Below, in pieces: positions 9,436-19,277 of a stretch of DNA of 64,000 bases. The notes under the pieces are model-generated. The model searched no databases. It was not told the origin of the DNA and was given only the letters and a program-made list of their open reading frames with translations. The DNA is taken from the NCBI GenBank assembly GCA_039105265.1, contig JAPFFF010000018.1, positions 124,001-188,000 on the forward strand. Direction: 5' to 3'. How positions within the stretch are numbered: the stretch's first letter is position 1; each line of letters opens with the position of its first letter. Origin of the DNA: Tritrichomonas musculus. Taxonomy: Eukaryota > Parabasalia > Tritrichomonadida > Tritrichomonadidae. Made by a program: the position numbers and the translations under genes.

Positions 9436-12400
9436 ATGGAACAGCTCTTTGACCAAATCAAGTTGCTAACAAAACAAAAAAGGCTGATTCCAGCCGAGGA
9501 AGTTATCACACGCACAATTATTTCATTTGAAGAAGTCCTTCCTCCAACACTTACTGATTCAGAAATAGAAAAATATGAAGAAATTTTACTTGGACTTTTA
9601 TATGTAAATTCTGGTCAAGTTAGTTTACAATGTGCTATTCGTATTGCAACTTGCCTTATATCATTATATAATAAGCAGCAAACTCCGAAACTTTGGAACA
9701 TATTTACTGCTGTTACCAGAAAGCCAACTACAACGGGAATTCTTGTCATTGGTCACGTTATTGATAAAGTTGGTGAACATTCACGTTCAATGATTCCTGG
9801 TTTAGTGAAAATATTAGTTAGCCAAAATTACGATCAATTTGCTTCCCTTTTCGCATTAAATTCATCTTTTAAGCGCGCATATAATGAATTAAAAGCATAT
9901 TCTGAAAAAGCATTTCAATTAGTCAAGAAATCATTCCAAACTTCACAGCTACAACAACAGAATAATCCAAATTCAAAAGAAGAAGCATCTCAACTTATTG
10001 CAATTCAATTATTAGTCAGCGTTTATTCAACAGAGACTATAAGCCAAAAGAAAATTTTTTCATTTTTGAACGAAATATTATCTACTAGTAATATATACAA
10101 TTACTCGACTTTCGTTATTGATCAAATTTATTATTTCATTGCATTTTGCGCTTATTATCCACTCAAAGACAAACAAAAGCTATCCTCCAAAATTAATGAT
10201 TGGGATATCGGTGGCTCCAGCAAAGGCAATACTGATTCAGATTCTTTATTTGATACAACATTAGAAATTTTATCGCAATACAAAAGTATTCACTTCTCTT
10301 CAATTTTCAGCCATTTCTTAGATTTTTTGACACCAAATTTTGTATTCAATAACATTTCTTTATTATTCAATTTTGTACGAAAAACTCAACCATCAGAAAT
10401 CTCGCAATTGCTCTATTTATTTGGCCACGATATTCGTGGCGAATTATTTGACGAAATTGCAGCTGAACAACCGCCATCATCTCAGCAGCAAAGAATTCTT
10501 CGTTCTTTATCTTTTGATGATAACACCACTAATGAAATTGCAGCACTTTCGCTTCAATTAACAGCAAGCGAATCTTCAACTGAACGTCTTTATGGGGCTT
10601 CCTTCTTCTCTCTTCTTGCCGATAAAAATCCACAATCTGCAGAAACATATCTTAACATGTCTGTTCTTTACCTATCAACCCCTCCGGAAGATAATCCAAC
10701 ACTTGATCGTGACATATATGGTATGGCTTTAATAGCATCACATATAATCGGGGCAACTCATGAAAAGAGAAGAGCAGCATTAATTGATTCTGTTTCTTCC
10801 AATCTGAATCTCTTCCTATCACGATCATATGAAACCAAAAACGTTTTCTCAGCTGATTTTATTTCAACATTCATGCTTCTTGCAGTTCTTCCTCCATCAT
10901 ATGTCAACCAAGAAAAATGTGCAAGATTATTAACTCTTTTCAATGACAAATATAAAAGCACGCCATCTTTATCCAATAATAACAATAACATCGAAATCAA
11001 CATAAACGGCGGTAATGTCAATGTAAATTCGTTGAGTTCAAATGAGAAGCGTCTTCGAAATTGTGCGCAATATATTTCATCATTTCTTGCAACACATCCC
11101 AAAATTGATGGAAATCGTCGTTTTCTTGAAGTAATTTCACAAAATCCTTCTCTTCAAAATTTAACGACAACATATTGCCTAATTGTTGCTGCAACAGAAG
11201 CATCAATTGCTAATACAGTAATGCTTAATTATTTTATTCCGCAAATATTAAAGACTAATCCACAGAGAAATTATGTCTTATCGCTCTTACGCACTCCGAT
11301 GATGAATTCACAAGAATTGCTTCATTACACCAAATTTGAAGCAGTTCATTCAGATATTGTTTATTTTGAGTTTACTGAATCTTATTTCGCATTCAAATCC
11401 ATTGATTTCTTTCCAAATCTTATTTTATCACTTGATGAAACATTTGTGATGCTTTGTTTGACTGAAATGTTATCAAATCAAACTTTGTTTCAATCAAATC
11501 CACTCATGTGCCATTGCTTGTTACTTTCGCTTTTAAAGAATGCTTCAACTCATACATACATTCCACCTAATTTAAACCAACTCATCCTTCACACCATTGA
11601 TGACAGTGTAACATCTCGATTACTTCAAAGCAATGGTGGAACAGTTGCCAGTAGCAACAGTAACAGCAATAATGGTGAAAATGTAAAAGATTCATTATTA
11701 AGAGTCCAAGTTACAGCTGAATGTGCAGCCATTTGGGCAAGTTTAAGTGAAGAAATTCTACAAGAAATGATGTCATTTTTAGCTTCAATTGATGGAGTTG
11801 GAAAATGTTTTCTATTTGTTTCTTTATTTAATCACATCCAGCTTGGTGATACAACAGTTATTAATGCATTACATGATTTAAATGAACTTTCAAAGGTACC
11901 TTTAATTTGTCCATATGCATTATATGCACTTTCAACAGTTTTCACCGTTTATTCTTTGAGACTTGTTGAATTGGCTGTTGCTGATATGCAATTTCCATTT
12001 TTGTTATCAATTATTCATAACAATCAACTTAGTCTATCACCATTCAATCTTTATTATATATCAAATGCTTTTGTAAAACTTCTCCCTATAATTTCACCTG
12101 AAATTAAAGGATCAATAGCAGAACCTTATGTGAAACTTTTAATTCAATGTTTTTGTAATACGCCAATTCCATGCTCATCACAGATCATGTTTCATACACT
12201 TCGTTTCACTTTCGCTTTTGCTAAAGAATTCATTGATACTAAGGAGATGTACTTCCCTTTGCAACCTGGAACATCAACATCAGCACAAATTGCTGCTTGT
12301 GGTGCCTTTTCTGATATGCTGAAAGTTCGATGTTCTTATGGTAATAATAACAATGGAAACTTTTTCTTTAATCTTTTACCTGATTTACTTATATTGCTTC

Positions 12401-14817
12401 AAAAAAGATATGATGCAAGTATTGTTGATTTTATTGTTGCCATAGCTCTTCATTTTGTTGAACTTAAAGATAATATTACATTTAAGCAGATTCAAACTTG
12501 GACAAGAATTGTGAAATCAGTTTTGTCAACGAATTCTCTTCCTGATCTTCAAATTGAAGTGTCCCTCCCTGTGAAGAGAGTTTGTAGTTTCATATGTATT
12601 CAGATCATCCAAGTTCTTCAAGCCTTCACACAGAGAAATATCAATGAAAATAAAGATATTACTAGAAATAAAGATGATGTGTTCGAATTTCCTACGGAAG
12701 ATTTTGAAAGTGGTAGTATGAATAATATTGAAACATCACAAAATTCTACTTCTACAACTTCACCTTCTTCATTTTTCAATGAATGCTTAGATGATTTAAT
12801 GGCATCATCAGCTCGTGCAATAGAAACAGAAGATACAGAAATAATGGTAAATACTTATAACTTTTTAAATGATATTTTATTGAAATTTAAAGATAAGAAG
12901 ACAGTGAATGATTTACCTTTGTTAGAATTATATGATTCACAATTTGCAATTGCAATTCGTTTAGGCTTTGTTTCTTCATCAAACTCACCAGCATCATTAT
13001 CATCAACATTTGCTAATGTCAAAAGTTCAAATAATAATCAAAAGAAATCATCCGATAATGATTGTTTTATTCCAACTGGTCAATTTTTGATTATCTATCT
13101 TTCTTTTCATACAAAAAATCTTATTGATAAGCCTGAGAACTTTTTAACTGTTCTTAATGGCTACTTTTCTGGTCTTGAAAGTATAAATGAAATTATAGAA
13201 AAAGACGAGAAAACTGTAAAAGAAAAGAGAGTAGATGCCTTTTATAATATTATTTCAAAGATATCAAATATAGCACGACTGAACAAGATGGTCTTTGATA
13301 AGTTTAAAAATCTTCTCCCAATGTTTGAACAAGAACTTTCTACTTTGATTACAGAATCAATAACAACATTAACGCCATCTGAATCATCATCATCAAAAGT
13401 TTCTGTTTCTCTGTTTCGAAAAAGTAAATCTTCTTTCTATGGCGAATATCTTGTAGCCTTTATATGGCTCCATTCTATTCTTCACCAAAAACAAGAAGAA
13501 AATAATGAAGATTCTATAATGAACAATTTAATTGAATTTCTTTCAAATGAAATTCAAAATATAGATACTGAAGACTGGCGTAAAAGTGCTTCTGTTGAAG
13601 CCATAACTTGTTTCATTGAATACAACAATTCTTCCCAAACTGAAACCGAAGCAGAAAGTGAGTCAAAAGCTGAACTAGTTGAAAAGGCTGTAAAAGCTGT
13701 TTTAACACTTAAAGAAAACCATCATGATATGTTTATTAAAATTATTCCTAGGTTTCTTAAAGCTGTTAGTTGTTTCAGCATTGCTTATAATAATAAAAAT
13801 GAATCAAGTAAAAATAATTTGTTCCAAAGAGGAGGAGCTTTGTGGAAAACAATCCTGGACCTGGCTCTTGAAAAGGACTGTTTTAATTGCAGTACAATAG
13901 CCGCTCTAATCGGTCGAAATCCACAAGACGAGATTAAAAGCGATGATAGTAATAAAACAATTGAAAATATTGTTACCAAAATTTTTGAAAACGGAAAAAG
14001 TGATGATTTGACGATGGCCCTTTTAACAGTACTGATCAGATCGTCATGGGAAATCCAATTGAAGTCGATTTTTAGGTCAAGTTTTGATAATAACTTCAAA
14101 ATGAAGCTTTTAACTAGGATTCTCAAAAACGTCACTTTTCAGAACATCAAAAATTCGCAAATTAACGGATATTATATTCAATTCGCTGCTGCGTTTTTCA
14201 AGATGTTTAAACGTGGCGGAATGAATCAACTAGCATCTATTATTATAGATAATCCATCAGTTGGATTTGCAATATTAAATGTTGATCACTTCAAACGCAT
14301 TTGTGATCTTTGTTTGTCAGACGTTCAATATTCTCCAATCTTCCTCCAATTTATACTTTTATCACTTGAAGAATGTGGTGAAAGTTTCATTAATGATTAC
14401 AATGAAAATAAAGAAAATTCATCTTTGCATGCTCTAATGAGATCTGCAATGAATTGTGTGGTTTCTCTCGGAAGTGATCCGCAAAAAGGAAGAGAAGTTG
14501 TTGATATTTCAATTCGGATTGTTAATTCAATCAATTCAATTTTGTCGTCACTCGATAAAAATGAAGACAATCTTTTGTTGATGAAGAATGTTTTCGATGA
14601 ATTGAGTCAAAGGGAACAGCAGATACTTTCACAACTTACTGAAAAGCAAGCTGATAAAGTTAAGTCAAGGCAAAATGCATTGAATCTAAAGCAGTTTTCT
14701 GAAAAACCACTCAAAAAGATTAAAAAATCATTTGACGATGATGGTGAAAAAAGAATTGGTGGTATCAGCTCTGATGATGATGAAGAGTGGGAAACACTCG
14801 AAACGGACGACAAATAA
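9436..14817 (+). CDS. Large alpha-helical repeat protein, HEATR5/Laa1-like candidate
   Basis: The single ORF encodes 1,793 residues that look helical and repetitive throughout, as in HEAT/ARM solenoids. Pieces of the first ~170 residues recall HEATR5/Laa1: a helix pair with IATCLISLYN, then VIGHVIDKVGEH, then LNSSFKRAYNELKAYSEKA in the positions where HEATR5 has its early HEAT repeats. The protein ends in an acidic tail containing DDDEEWETLE, reminiscent of the acidic aromatic motifs that bind adaptor ears. HEATR5B and yeast Laa1 (about 2,000 residues) bind AP-1 and help it act at the trans-Golgi network and endosomes. Two Asn/Ser-rich loops (about residues 515-535 and 735-750) break the solenoid. 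The neighbouring convergent gene encodes a clathrin-adaptor large subunit, which fits but proves nothing. A different giant HEAT protein remains possible. Confidence 0.5.
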   Translation: MEQLFDQIKLLTKQKRLIPAEEVITRTIISFEEVLPPTLTDSEIEKYEEILLGLLYVNSGQVSLQCAIRIATCLISLYNKQQTPKLWNIFTAVTRKPTTTGILVIGHVIDKVGEHSRSMIPGLVKILVSQNYDQFASLFALNSSFKRAYNELKAYSEKAFQLVKKSFQTSQLQQQNNPNSKEEASQLIAIQLLVSVYSTETISQKKIFSFLNEILSTSNIYNYSTFVIDQIYYFIAFCAYYPLKDKQKLSSKINDWDIGGSSKGNTDSDSLFDTTLEILSQYKSIHFSSIFSHFLDFLTPNFVFNNISLLFNFVRKTQPSEISQLLYLFGHDIRGELFDEIAAEQPPSSQQQRILRSLSFDDNTTNEIAALSLQLTASESSTERLYGASFFSLLADKNPQSAETYLNMSVLYLSTPPEDNPTLDRDIYGMALIASHIIGATHEKRRAALIDSVSSNLNLFLSRSYETKNVFSADFISTFMLLAVLPPSYVNQEKCARLLTLFNDKYKSTPSLSNNNNNIEININGGNVNVNSLSSNEKRLRNCAQYISSFLATHPKIDGNRRFLEVISQNPSLQNLTTTYCLIVAATEASIANTVMLNYFIPQILKTNPQRNYVLSLLRTPMMNSQELLHYTKFEAVHSDIVYFEFTESYFAFKSIDFFPNLILSLDETFVMLCLTEMLSNQTLFQSNPLMCHCLLLSLLKNASTHTYIPPNLNQLILHTIDDSVTSRLLQSNGGTVASSNSNSNNGENVKDSLLRVQVTAECAAIWASLSEEILQEMMSFLASIDGVGKCFLFVSLFNHIQLGDTTVINALHDLNELSKVPLICPYALYALSTVFTVYSLRLVELAVADMQFPFLLSIIHNNQLSLSPFNLYYISNAFVKLLPIISPEIKGSIAEPYVKLLIQCFCNTPIPCSSQIMFHTLRFTFAFAKEFIDTKEMYFPLQPGTSTSAQIAACGAFSDMLKVRCSYGNNNNGNFFFNLLPDLLILLQKRYDASIVDFIVAIALHFVELKDNITFKQIQTWTRIVKSVLSTNSLPDLQIEVSLPVKRVCSFICIQIIQVLQAFTQRNINENKDITRNKDDVFEFPTEDFESGSMNNIETSQNSTSTTSPSSFFNECLDDLMASSARAIETEDTEIMVNTYNFLNDILLKFKDKKTVNDLPLLELYDSQFAIAIRLGFVSSSNSPASLSSTFANVKSSNNNQKKSSDNDCFIPTGQFLIIYLSFHTKNLIDKPENFLTVLNGYFSGLESINEIIEKDEKTVKEKRVDAFYNIISKISNIARLNKMVFDKFKNLLPMFEQELSTLITESITTLTPSESSSSKVSVSLFRKSKSSFYGEYLVAFIWLHSILHQKQEENNEDSIMNNLIEFLSNEIQNIDTEDWRKSASVEAITCFIEYNNSSQTETEAESESKAELVEKAVKAVLTLKENHHDMFIKIIPRFLKAVSCFSIAYNNKNESSKNNLFQRGGALWKTILDLALEKDCFNCSTIAALIGRNPQDEIKSDDSNKTIENIVTKIFENGKSDDLTMALLTVLIRSSWEIQLKSIFRSSFDNNFKMKLLTRILKNVTFQNIKNSQINGYYIQFAAAFFKMFKRGGMNQLASIIIDNPSVGFAILNVDHFKRICDLCLSDVQYSPIFLQFILLSLEECGESFINDYNENKENSSLHALMRSAMNCVVSLGSDPQKGREVVDISIRIVNSINSILSSLDKNEDNLLLMKNVFDELSQREQQILSQLTEKQADKVKSRQNALNLKQFSEKPLKKIKKSFDDDGEKRIGGISSDDDEEWETLETDDK

Positions 14818-15010
14818 TGATATGCAAGACTTATTTGTTGCTGTCTTTTGCATATCCAAAAGTAAATTCATGCATGAATTTGTGCACGAAAGAATATTTA
14901 TTATATAGAAAATAAAACTTGTTATTAGAAATGAAATTTTCAATCTATTAGCTTCTTTGAAAAAAAAAAAAAAAAGTTTAAAAATTAAAATAAACCTGAT
15001 TTGAAATTTT
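14818..15010. terminator. Convergent 3' region with poly-A tract
   Basis: Two genes converge here with 193 bases between their stop codons. The gap holds a run of A residues (about 14959-14974) followed by AAAGTTTAAAAATTAAAATAAA-like sequence. Both 3' ends and polyadenylation sites must fit in this space. No gene is visible in it. Confidence 0.4.
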
Positions 15011-18000
15011 TTATAAACCAAAGACTTTCTTGAAGTGATTGTACACTGCTTGTGTAAGAGCTGGAGCCTTTGTTAAGATCTTCATATCAATCTTTTCTGA
15101 GCCGAATTTGATATGGACAAGGATCTTGAATGGTGTTGAAACCAACAATCCTGCGAAAATTTCTTCTTGACCAATTCTTTCGACTGTCTTGCAGTGAATT
15201 TGTTGATTAATAACTTGTGAAACTTGGTCAATAGAAATGTCAACACCTTGGCGTGGAACTGAGTAAACAAGTTCTGTTCCACCTTGTTTCCAGAATTGTC
15301 CAAATTGTGGTGTTGTAGCTTGCATTGGGGCAATGAATGTTGCCAAATCCATGTATTGGATATCAAACATTGCCTTTCTTGTTGTGTTATAATTAATTGA
15401 ACAGTTGAACTTGAAATCTGGGAATCCCTTCATTTGTGTTGGGAATTTGTAGCTTGCCATGTAAAAGACTGTTTGTGAAGGTGGAATTGCGGTAATTTGT
15501 TGTGGATGTGTGAGAACATCTTTAACAAGAACTTCGGGACCGTTTACGTTAATTGTGCAATCCATCATTGGAACGTTTGTTGTTGCATTTGAAACTGCAA
15601 CAAGAGCAGTACCATTAATAGCAAGGCATCCAACACGCATTTGCGAATCTTCATAGATTGTAGCTGGCATGCCAAGAGAGAGTATTTGTTGCATTGCTTG
15701 TGGTGGTGGAGCGCTAATTTCAGATTTGATGTATTCAAGGCGTTGATAATCCATTTCTGTAAGTTGAAGGGCTGGTGCTTGTTGTTGTGGTGGCTGTTGT
15801 GGTTGCTGCATTTGTTGTTCAAATTGAGGTGTTGGTGCTGGGCCGCCAGGAGCTGCTGGTGCAGATGGCATCTTTTTCATTCCAGCGAAAAGAGCCTTTG
15901 CGGTCTTTTGCTTAGCTGTTTCTTGTTGGTTTGGAGCTGGTCCCTTCTTGATCTTTAATTGTTCGAACAATGAAAGTGGTTTTGATGCTGTAGATTGAGC
16001 TGGTGCTGATCCATCGTAATTGTCAGATGGTGCTGGTTCATAAGCATCGGTAATACCGTTCTCACCCCAAATTGATTTAACGCCAGTAAGGTTAAGGCCT
16101 TGATCTGGATTAGCAGCTTCAGCTGCAGTGGGTTGAGTGTTTCCACCTTCTTCTTCGTTTCCATATGGTTGTTGAGAAACTGGTTCTTGATATGTGTATT
16201 TAAGTGTTGGTTGTGTTGCCTGGACAGTAAGATCAGAATCTCTTTCTTCAAGTGGGACGTATTCTTTAGATCCATGATTGACAATTGCATCTTCAACAAA
16301 TGAATCGAGGAATGTAAGTTCTGTATCAAATTCTTCTTTTTCATCTGGTTGCTCAGAAGCCTTGAGAGCATCACGGAAGTTGAGAAGAGCAATTGATTCA
16401 AAGCAAATTTCTTGAACAATGATAGAACGGCTTTGTTTGTAATTTTCAAAAACATCAGTAACTTGTTGTGGAACATCATCGAGTTTAGATGAAATCTTCA
16501 ATAAAGCAGAAAGAACCCAATCGCGTGGTCCTTCATATGAATCGGCAAGATCACAAAGAAGAAGAGCAATGAAATTCATTTCATACTCATCACTTAATTC
16601 AGCATAATTTCCAATGACATGAGAAATAACAATGATGAAGACATCGCTAAGTCTTCTACCACTTTGTGCAATATCTATGTAAAGGTTGACAATGCCACGG
16701 CGCATTTCTTCATTGCAATTTTCATCAATAAGTTTCATAACTGCAAAAGCAACTTCTGGACGAACGTTATCACCTCCAAGAGCAAATAATTGTTCCATAG
16801 TTTTAGCGAACCAAATTGGGGAAGGAGAAAAGTTTGAAGCAATTGATGTTATTCTATCAGCTAATTCAATTCTGATTCTTTCGTTCTTTGTCTTCTGGAA
16901 GAACTTGAGCATATTGATAATAATGATTTGAGCATTATTCTCATTTGCCATTGAATGAAGAAGTCCAAGTGTTCTTAATCGAATTGTAGCATCTGGATGT
17001 TCAAGGCAATCAATGACAGTAGATTGAAATTCATCAGCAAAATCTGGAATTGATGAAAGAAGGCCAAGACCAACATATTTAAGGTTTTGGTCATCAGATG
17101 ACATGAAAAGAGAGATTGCTCCTCTTAATTGTGGTATTTCAGTCAAGCCAAGATCAATACATGTTCGTATAGCTTCATAGAGTACACATGCTGATGCAGA
17201 GCATTCTGTTGTGCCATTTTGAAGAGCATATGTCAAAAATTGAGCACATTCTCCTCCGAGTTCAGGCATATGTGGTGAAAGCTTTCTTAAGAAGTTGAAA
17301 ATGTTAACAAGGATAAATGGAGCAAGAATTCTTTGATGATAATATTCTGTTCTTGCTTGGCCTTGTTGGATCATTGAAACGATGTTGGCAACTTCGGGGA
17401 AGGTATCAACAATTTGTCTAATGTTAAGTTGGGAACTAAGGAGACATGTGAAAGTGTTAATAACAGCGTTGACAATTGACAAATCTGGGTCATTCATAAG
17501 ACGAAGAAGTTCTGGGAACAAGTCTGCAATGCAGGATGGATCCTTCTTGATGAAAGAATGAACACACATTATTGCCTTTTGTCTAATGAGTGGAATGGTA
17601 TGTTGAAGGCATTGACTAACAAAGCCAATAATTGGAGGGATCAAATCTGGGGTAACAAGATGGCATATTGCTGTTAACGCTAAGGCCATTGATGTTGGAT
17701 GTTGAGAAGATAAATCTCTTTGAGTTGAGTTAATAATAAGAATGATGAGTGAAGATTTAGAATCAAGAAGAGCAGAGCAAGCGAGATATCCAAGAGCTTT
17801 GGTCATCATTTGGTTATCTTGTGTAAGGTTAACGGCATTGATTTGACCAAAAGAAGTATCGTAACCAAGCATTGTAAGATGGATCAAAGAAATAACGTTT
17901 TCGTAAAGTTGAGAAATCTTGATTTTTGGATTGGATAATTGAGTTTTAACTTTGTCCATCCATTTGGAGACAATATTTTGTTCTTCTTCGCGTGATTTAC

Positions 18001-18073
18001 ATTCACCAATTTGGACGCATGTTTCATGAAAAGCTTTACTAAGCTTGATTTTGGCAACTCCTGATGAGAACAT
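15011..18073 (-). CDS. Adaptor complex large subunit, AP-4 epsilon-like adaptin
   Basis: This 1,020-residue protein has an N-terminal adaptin trunk (about 1-560) of HEAT-like repeats. The first 170 residues follow the AP-4 epsilon pattern more closely than AP-1 gamma or AP-2 alpha: ECKSREEEQNIV, then TMLGYDTSFGQINAV, GYLACSALLD, IIINSTQRDLSS and LALTAICHLV. A Gln/Pro/Ala-rich hinge (about 640-790) leads to a C-terminal appendage of about 230 residues. AP-4 is a clathrin-independent coat that sorts cargo at the trans-Golgi network. The start is placed at the ATG at 18071-18073 (MFSSGVAKIKL); the frame extends nine codons further only through a TTG. TTCAAAAAGTGAA lies about 40 bases upstream of that ATG. 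The adaptin family is certain, the epsilon assignment likely. The other AP-4 subunits are not in the window. Confidence 0.75.
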   Translation of the reverse strand: MFSSGVAKIKLSKAFHETCVQIGECKSREEEQNIVSKWMDKVKTQLSNPKIKISQLYENVISLIHLTMLGYDTSFGQINAVNLTQDNQMMTKALGYLACSALLDSKSSLIILIINSTQRDLSSQHPTSMALALTAICHLVTPDLIPPIIGFVSQCLQHTIPLIRQKAIMCVHSFIKKDPSCIADLFPELLRLMNDPDLSIVNAVINTFTCLLSSQLNIRQIVDTFPEVANIVSMIQQGQARTEYYHQRILAPFILVNIFNFLRKLSPHMPELGGECAQFLTYALQNGTTECSASACVLYEAIRTCIDLGLTEIPQLRGAISLFMSSDDQNLKYVGLGLLSSIPDFADEFQSTVIDCLEHPDATIRLRTLGLLHSMANENNAQIIIINMLKFFQKTKNERIRIELADRITSIASNFSPSPIWFAKTMEQLFALGGDNVRPEVAFAVMKLIDENCNEEMRRGIVNLYIDIAQSGRRLSDVFIIVISHVIGNYAELSDEYEMNFIALLLCDLADSYEGPRDWVLSALLKISSKLDDVPQQVTDVFENYKQSRSIIVQEICFESIALLNFRDALKASEQPDEKEEFDTELTFLDSFVEDAIVNHGSKEYVPLEERDSDLTVQATQPTLKYTYQEPVSQQPYGNEEEGGNTQPTAAEAANPDQGLNLTGVKSIWGENGITDAYEPAPSDNYDGSAPAQSTASKPLSLFEQLKIKKGPAPNQQETAKQKTAKALFAGMKKMPSAPAAPGGPAPTPQFEQQMQQPQQPPQQQAPALQLTEMDYQRLEYIKSEISAPPPQAMQQILSLGMPATIYEDSQMRVGCLAINGTALVAVSNATTNVPMMDCTINVNGPEVLVKDVLTHPQQITAIPPSQTVFYMASYKFPTQMKGFPDFKFNCSINYNTTRKAMFDIQYMDLATFIAPMQATTPQFGQFWKQGGTELVYSVPRQGVDISIDQVSQVINQQIHCKTVERIGQEEIFAGLLVSTPFKILVHIKFGSEKIDMKILTKAPALTQAVYNHFKKVFGL

Positions 18074-18439
18074 TAAATTGAAATATATAAAAAGTGACAA
18101 TTGTCAATTTCATTCAAAAAGTGAATATAACTACTCATTTTTTTAAATATAATCTATCGACTTTCATGTCTGAAAGTTAAATAAGTATCTCAATTTTATA
18201 TTAATATTCCATTCTACTTTAACCATACAAATGCTAACGATGTAATGATTATTTTTTATTTTTGTTGTTATAATCGAGCCATTTCTTAAAAGAGAAAAAA
18301 TGTTCCAGATTAATAATATTATATAAAATTATTTTTGAATCTTGTTTTCATATTTTATTAGATATTAATATAAAAAATTCACATTTGTTTAAATGGCGTT
18401 GCCATGTGAGGAAAATTATAAGTGAATTTTGCGCCAAAT
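18074..18439. other. Intergenic region, no gene seen
   Basis: About 365 AT-rich bases separate the adaptin start from the end of the next minus-strand gene. They should contain the adaptin promoter, including the TTCAAAAAGTGAA sequence near 18112-18124. TTTTGCGCCAAATT at 18427-18440 resembles an E2F-type TTTSSCGC site but sits at the far end. There is no ORF of useful length and no RNA-like fold I can defend. Confidence 0.4.
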
Positions 18440-19072
18440 TTAGTCTTTTTTAACCGAGCTTCCTGCTTTCCTTGCTTGCATATTAAGACGTTTTTTATTT
18501 TGAATTTGCTCTTGTCGAGACTTTTCTCTGTTGTACATCATTATAAAAATAGGTATCAGTGGTAATAGTAATTGCAAGCCAGATATAGGAGGCTTTGTAG
18601 GAGGTAATGGCTTTCCTAAATGATAAAAAGAAATAGAGCCATCTTCATTGTTATGGAGGGTTATTTCAATTTCAAAATTGGTTATAAAATGAACTGAAAA
18701 AGTAACTCTCGAGTCAATATGGCCAAATGCTTGAATCAAATCGTCAACTCCCTTTGTAAATGTTAACGGAGGGCAAAGTTCTTTGAAATTGTCTTGGCCA
18801 TCTGAAATTAAAATGGAATAAACTAAATCTTCTTTTTTGATGATTTTCACTTGAGTTGGTTGGAATTCGGTTTTTTCTTCACCTGATAACGTACCGATGA
18901 AATCGTCTCCAGAAGCTACAACATTAAAAAGATAGCGATCAGGTGTTTTTACGTGTACAGCATTTCCGTCAAGTAACGTATGTAGAACATGCCATTCGCC
19001 AATAAAATATTCTGTTATGTTTATTTCTTTTTCATTTGACAAAATTGCGAGGAAAAATGTAATGAAAAACAT
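18440..19072 (-). CDS. Predicted type I membrane protein of the secretory pathway, unknown function
   Basis: The protein has 210 residues when started at the ATG at 19070-19072. The upstream in-frame start is only a GTG, while this ATG gives a clean signal peptide (MFFITFFLAILS). A beta-rich lumenal region of about 140 residues follows, with one predicted N-glycosylation site (NITEYF, near residue 18). A single hydrophobic span (GLQLLLPLIPIFIMMY, about 165-181) comes next. The cytosolic tail of about 29 residues is strongly basic (NREKSRQEQ, NKKRLNMQARKAG) and ends VKKD. This architecture suggests an ER or Golgi resident, but VKKD is not a proper KKXX retrieval signal. It loosely recalls small ER membrane protein complex subunits. 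I do not recognise the family. Confidence 0.7.
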   Translation of the reverse strand: MFFITFFLAILSNEKEINITEYFIGEWHVLHTLLDGNAVHVKTPDRYLFNVVASGDDFIGTLSGEEKTEFQPTQVKIIKKEDLVYSILISDGQDNFKELCPPLTFTKGVDDLIQAFGHIDSRVTFSVHFITNFEIEITLHNNEDGSISFYHLGKPLPPTKPPISGLQLLLPLIPIFIMMYNREKSRQEQIQNKKRLNMQARKAGSSVKKD

Positions 19073-19277
19073 GATATTATTACCAACCCCAAGTCGTCTA
19101 AATAGCTTTGAATTTTTGAAAATATTCTTCAAATTTAAAATGTACACTTATTTGCATTTATGAAGTAGTTATATTAAGAAAAAGAATAATATTGATTTCT
19201 ACTTTTGAAATCTTTAAACAAAAACCTTTAAAATTAAACAATATTCATCAATATAAGAAATTTAAACAAAAAACGAA

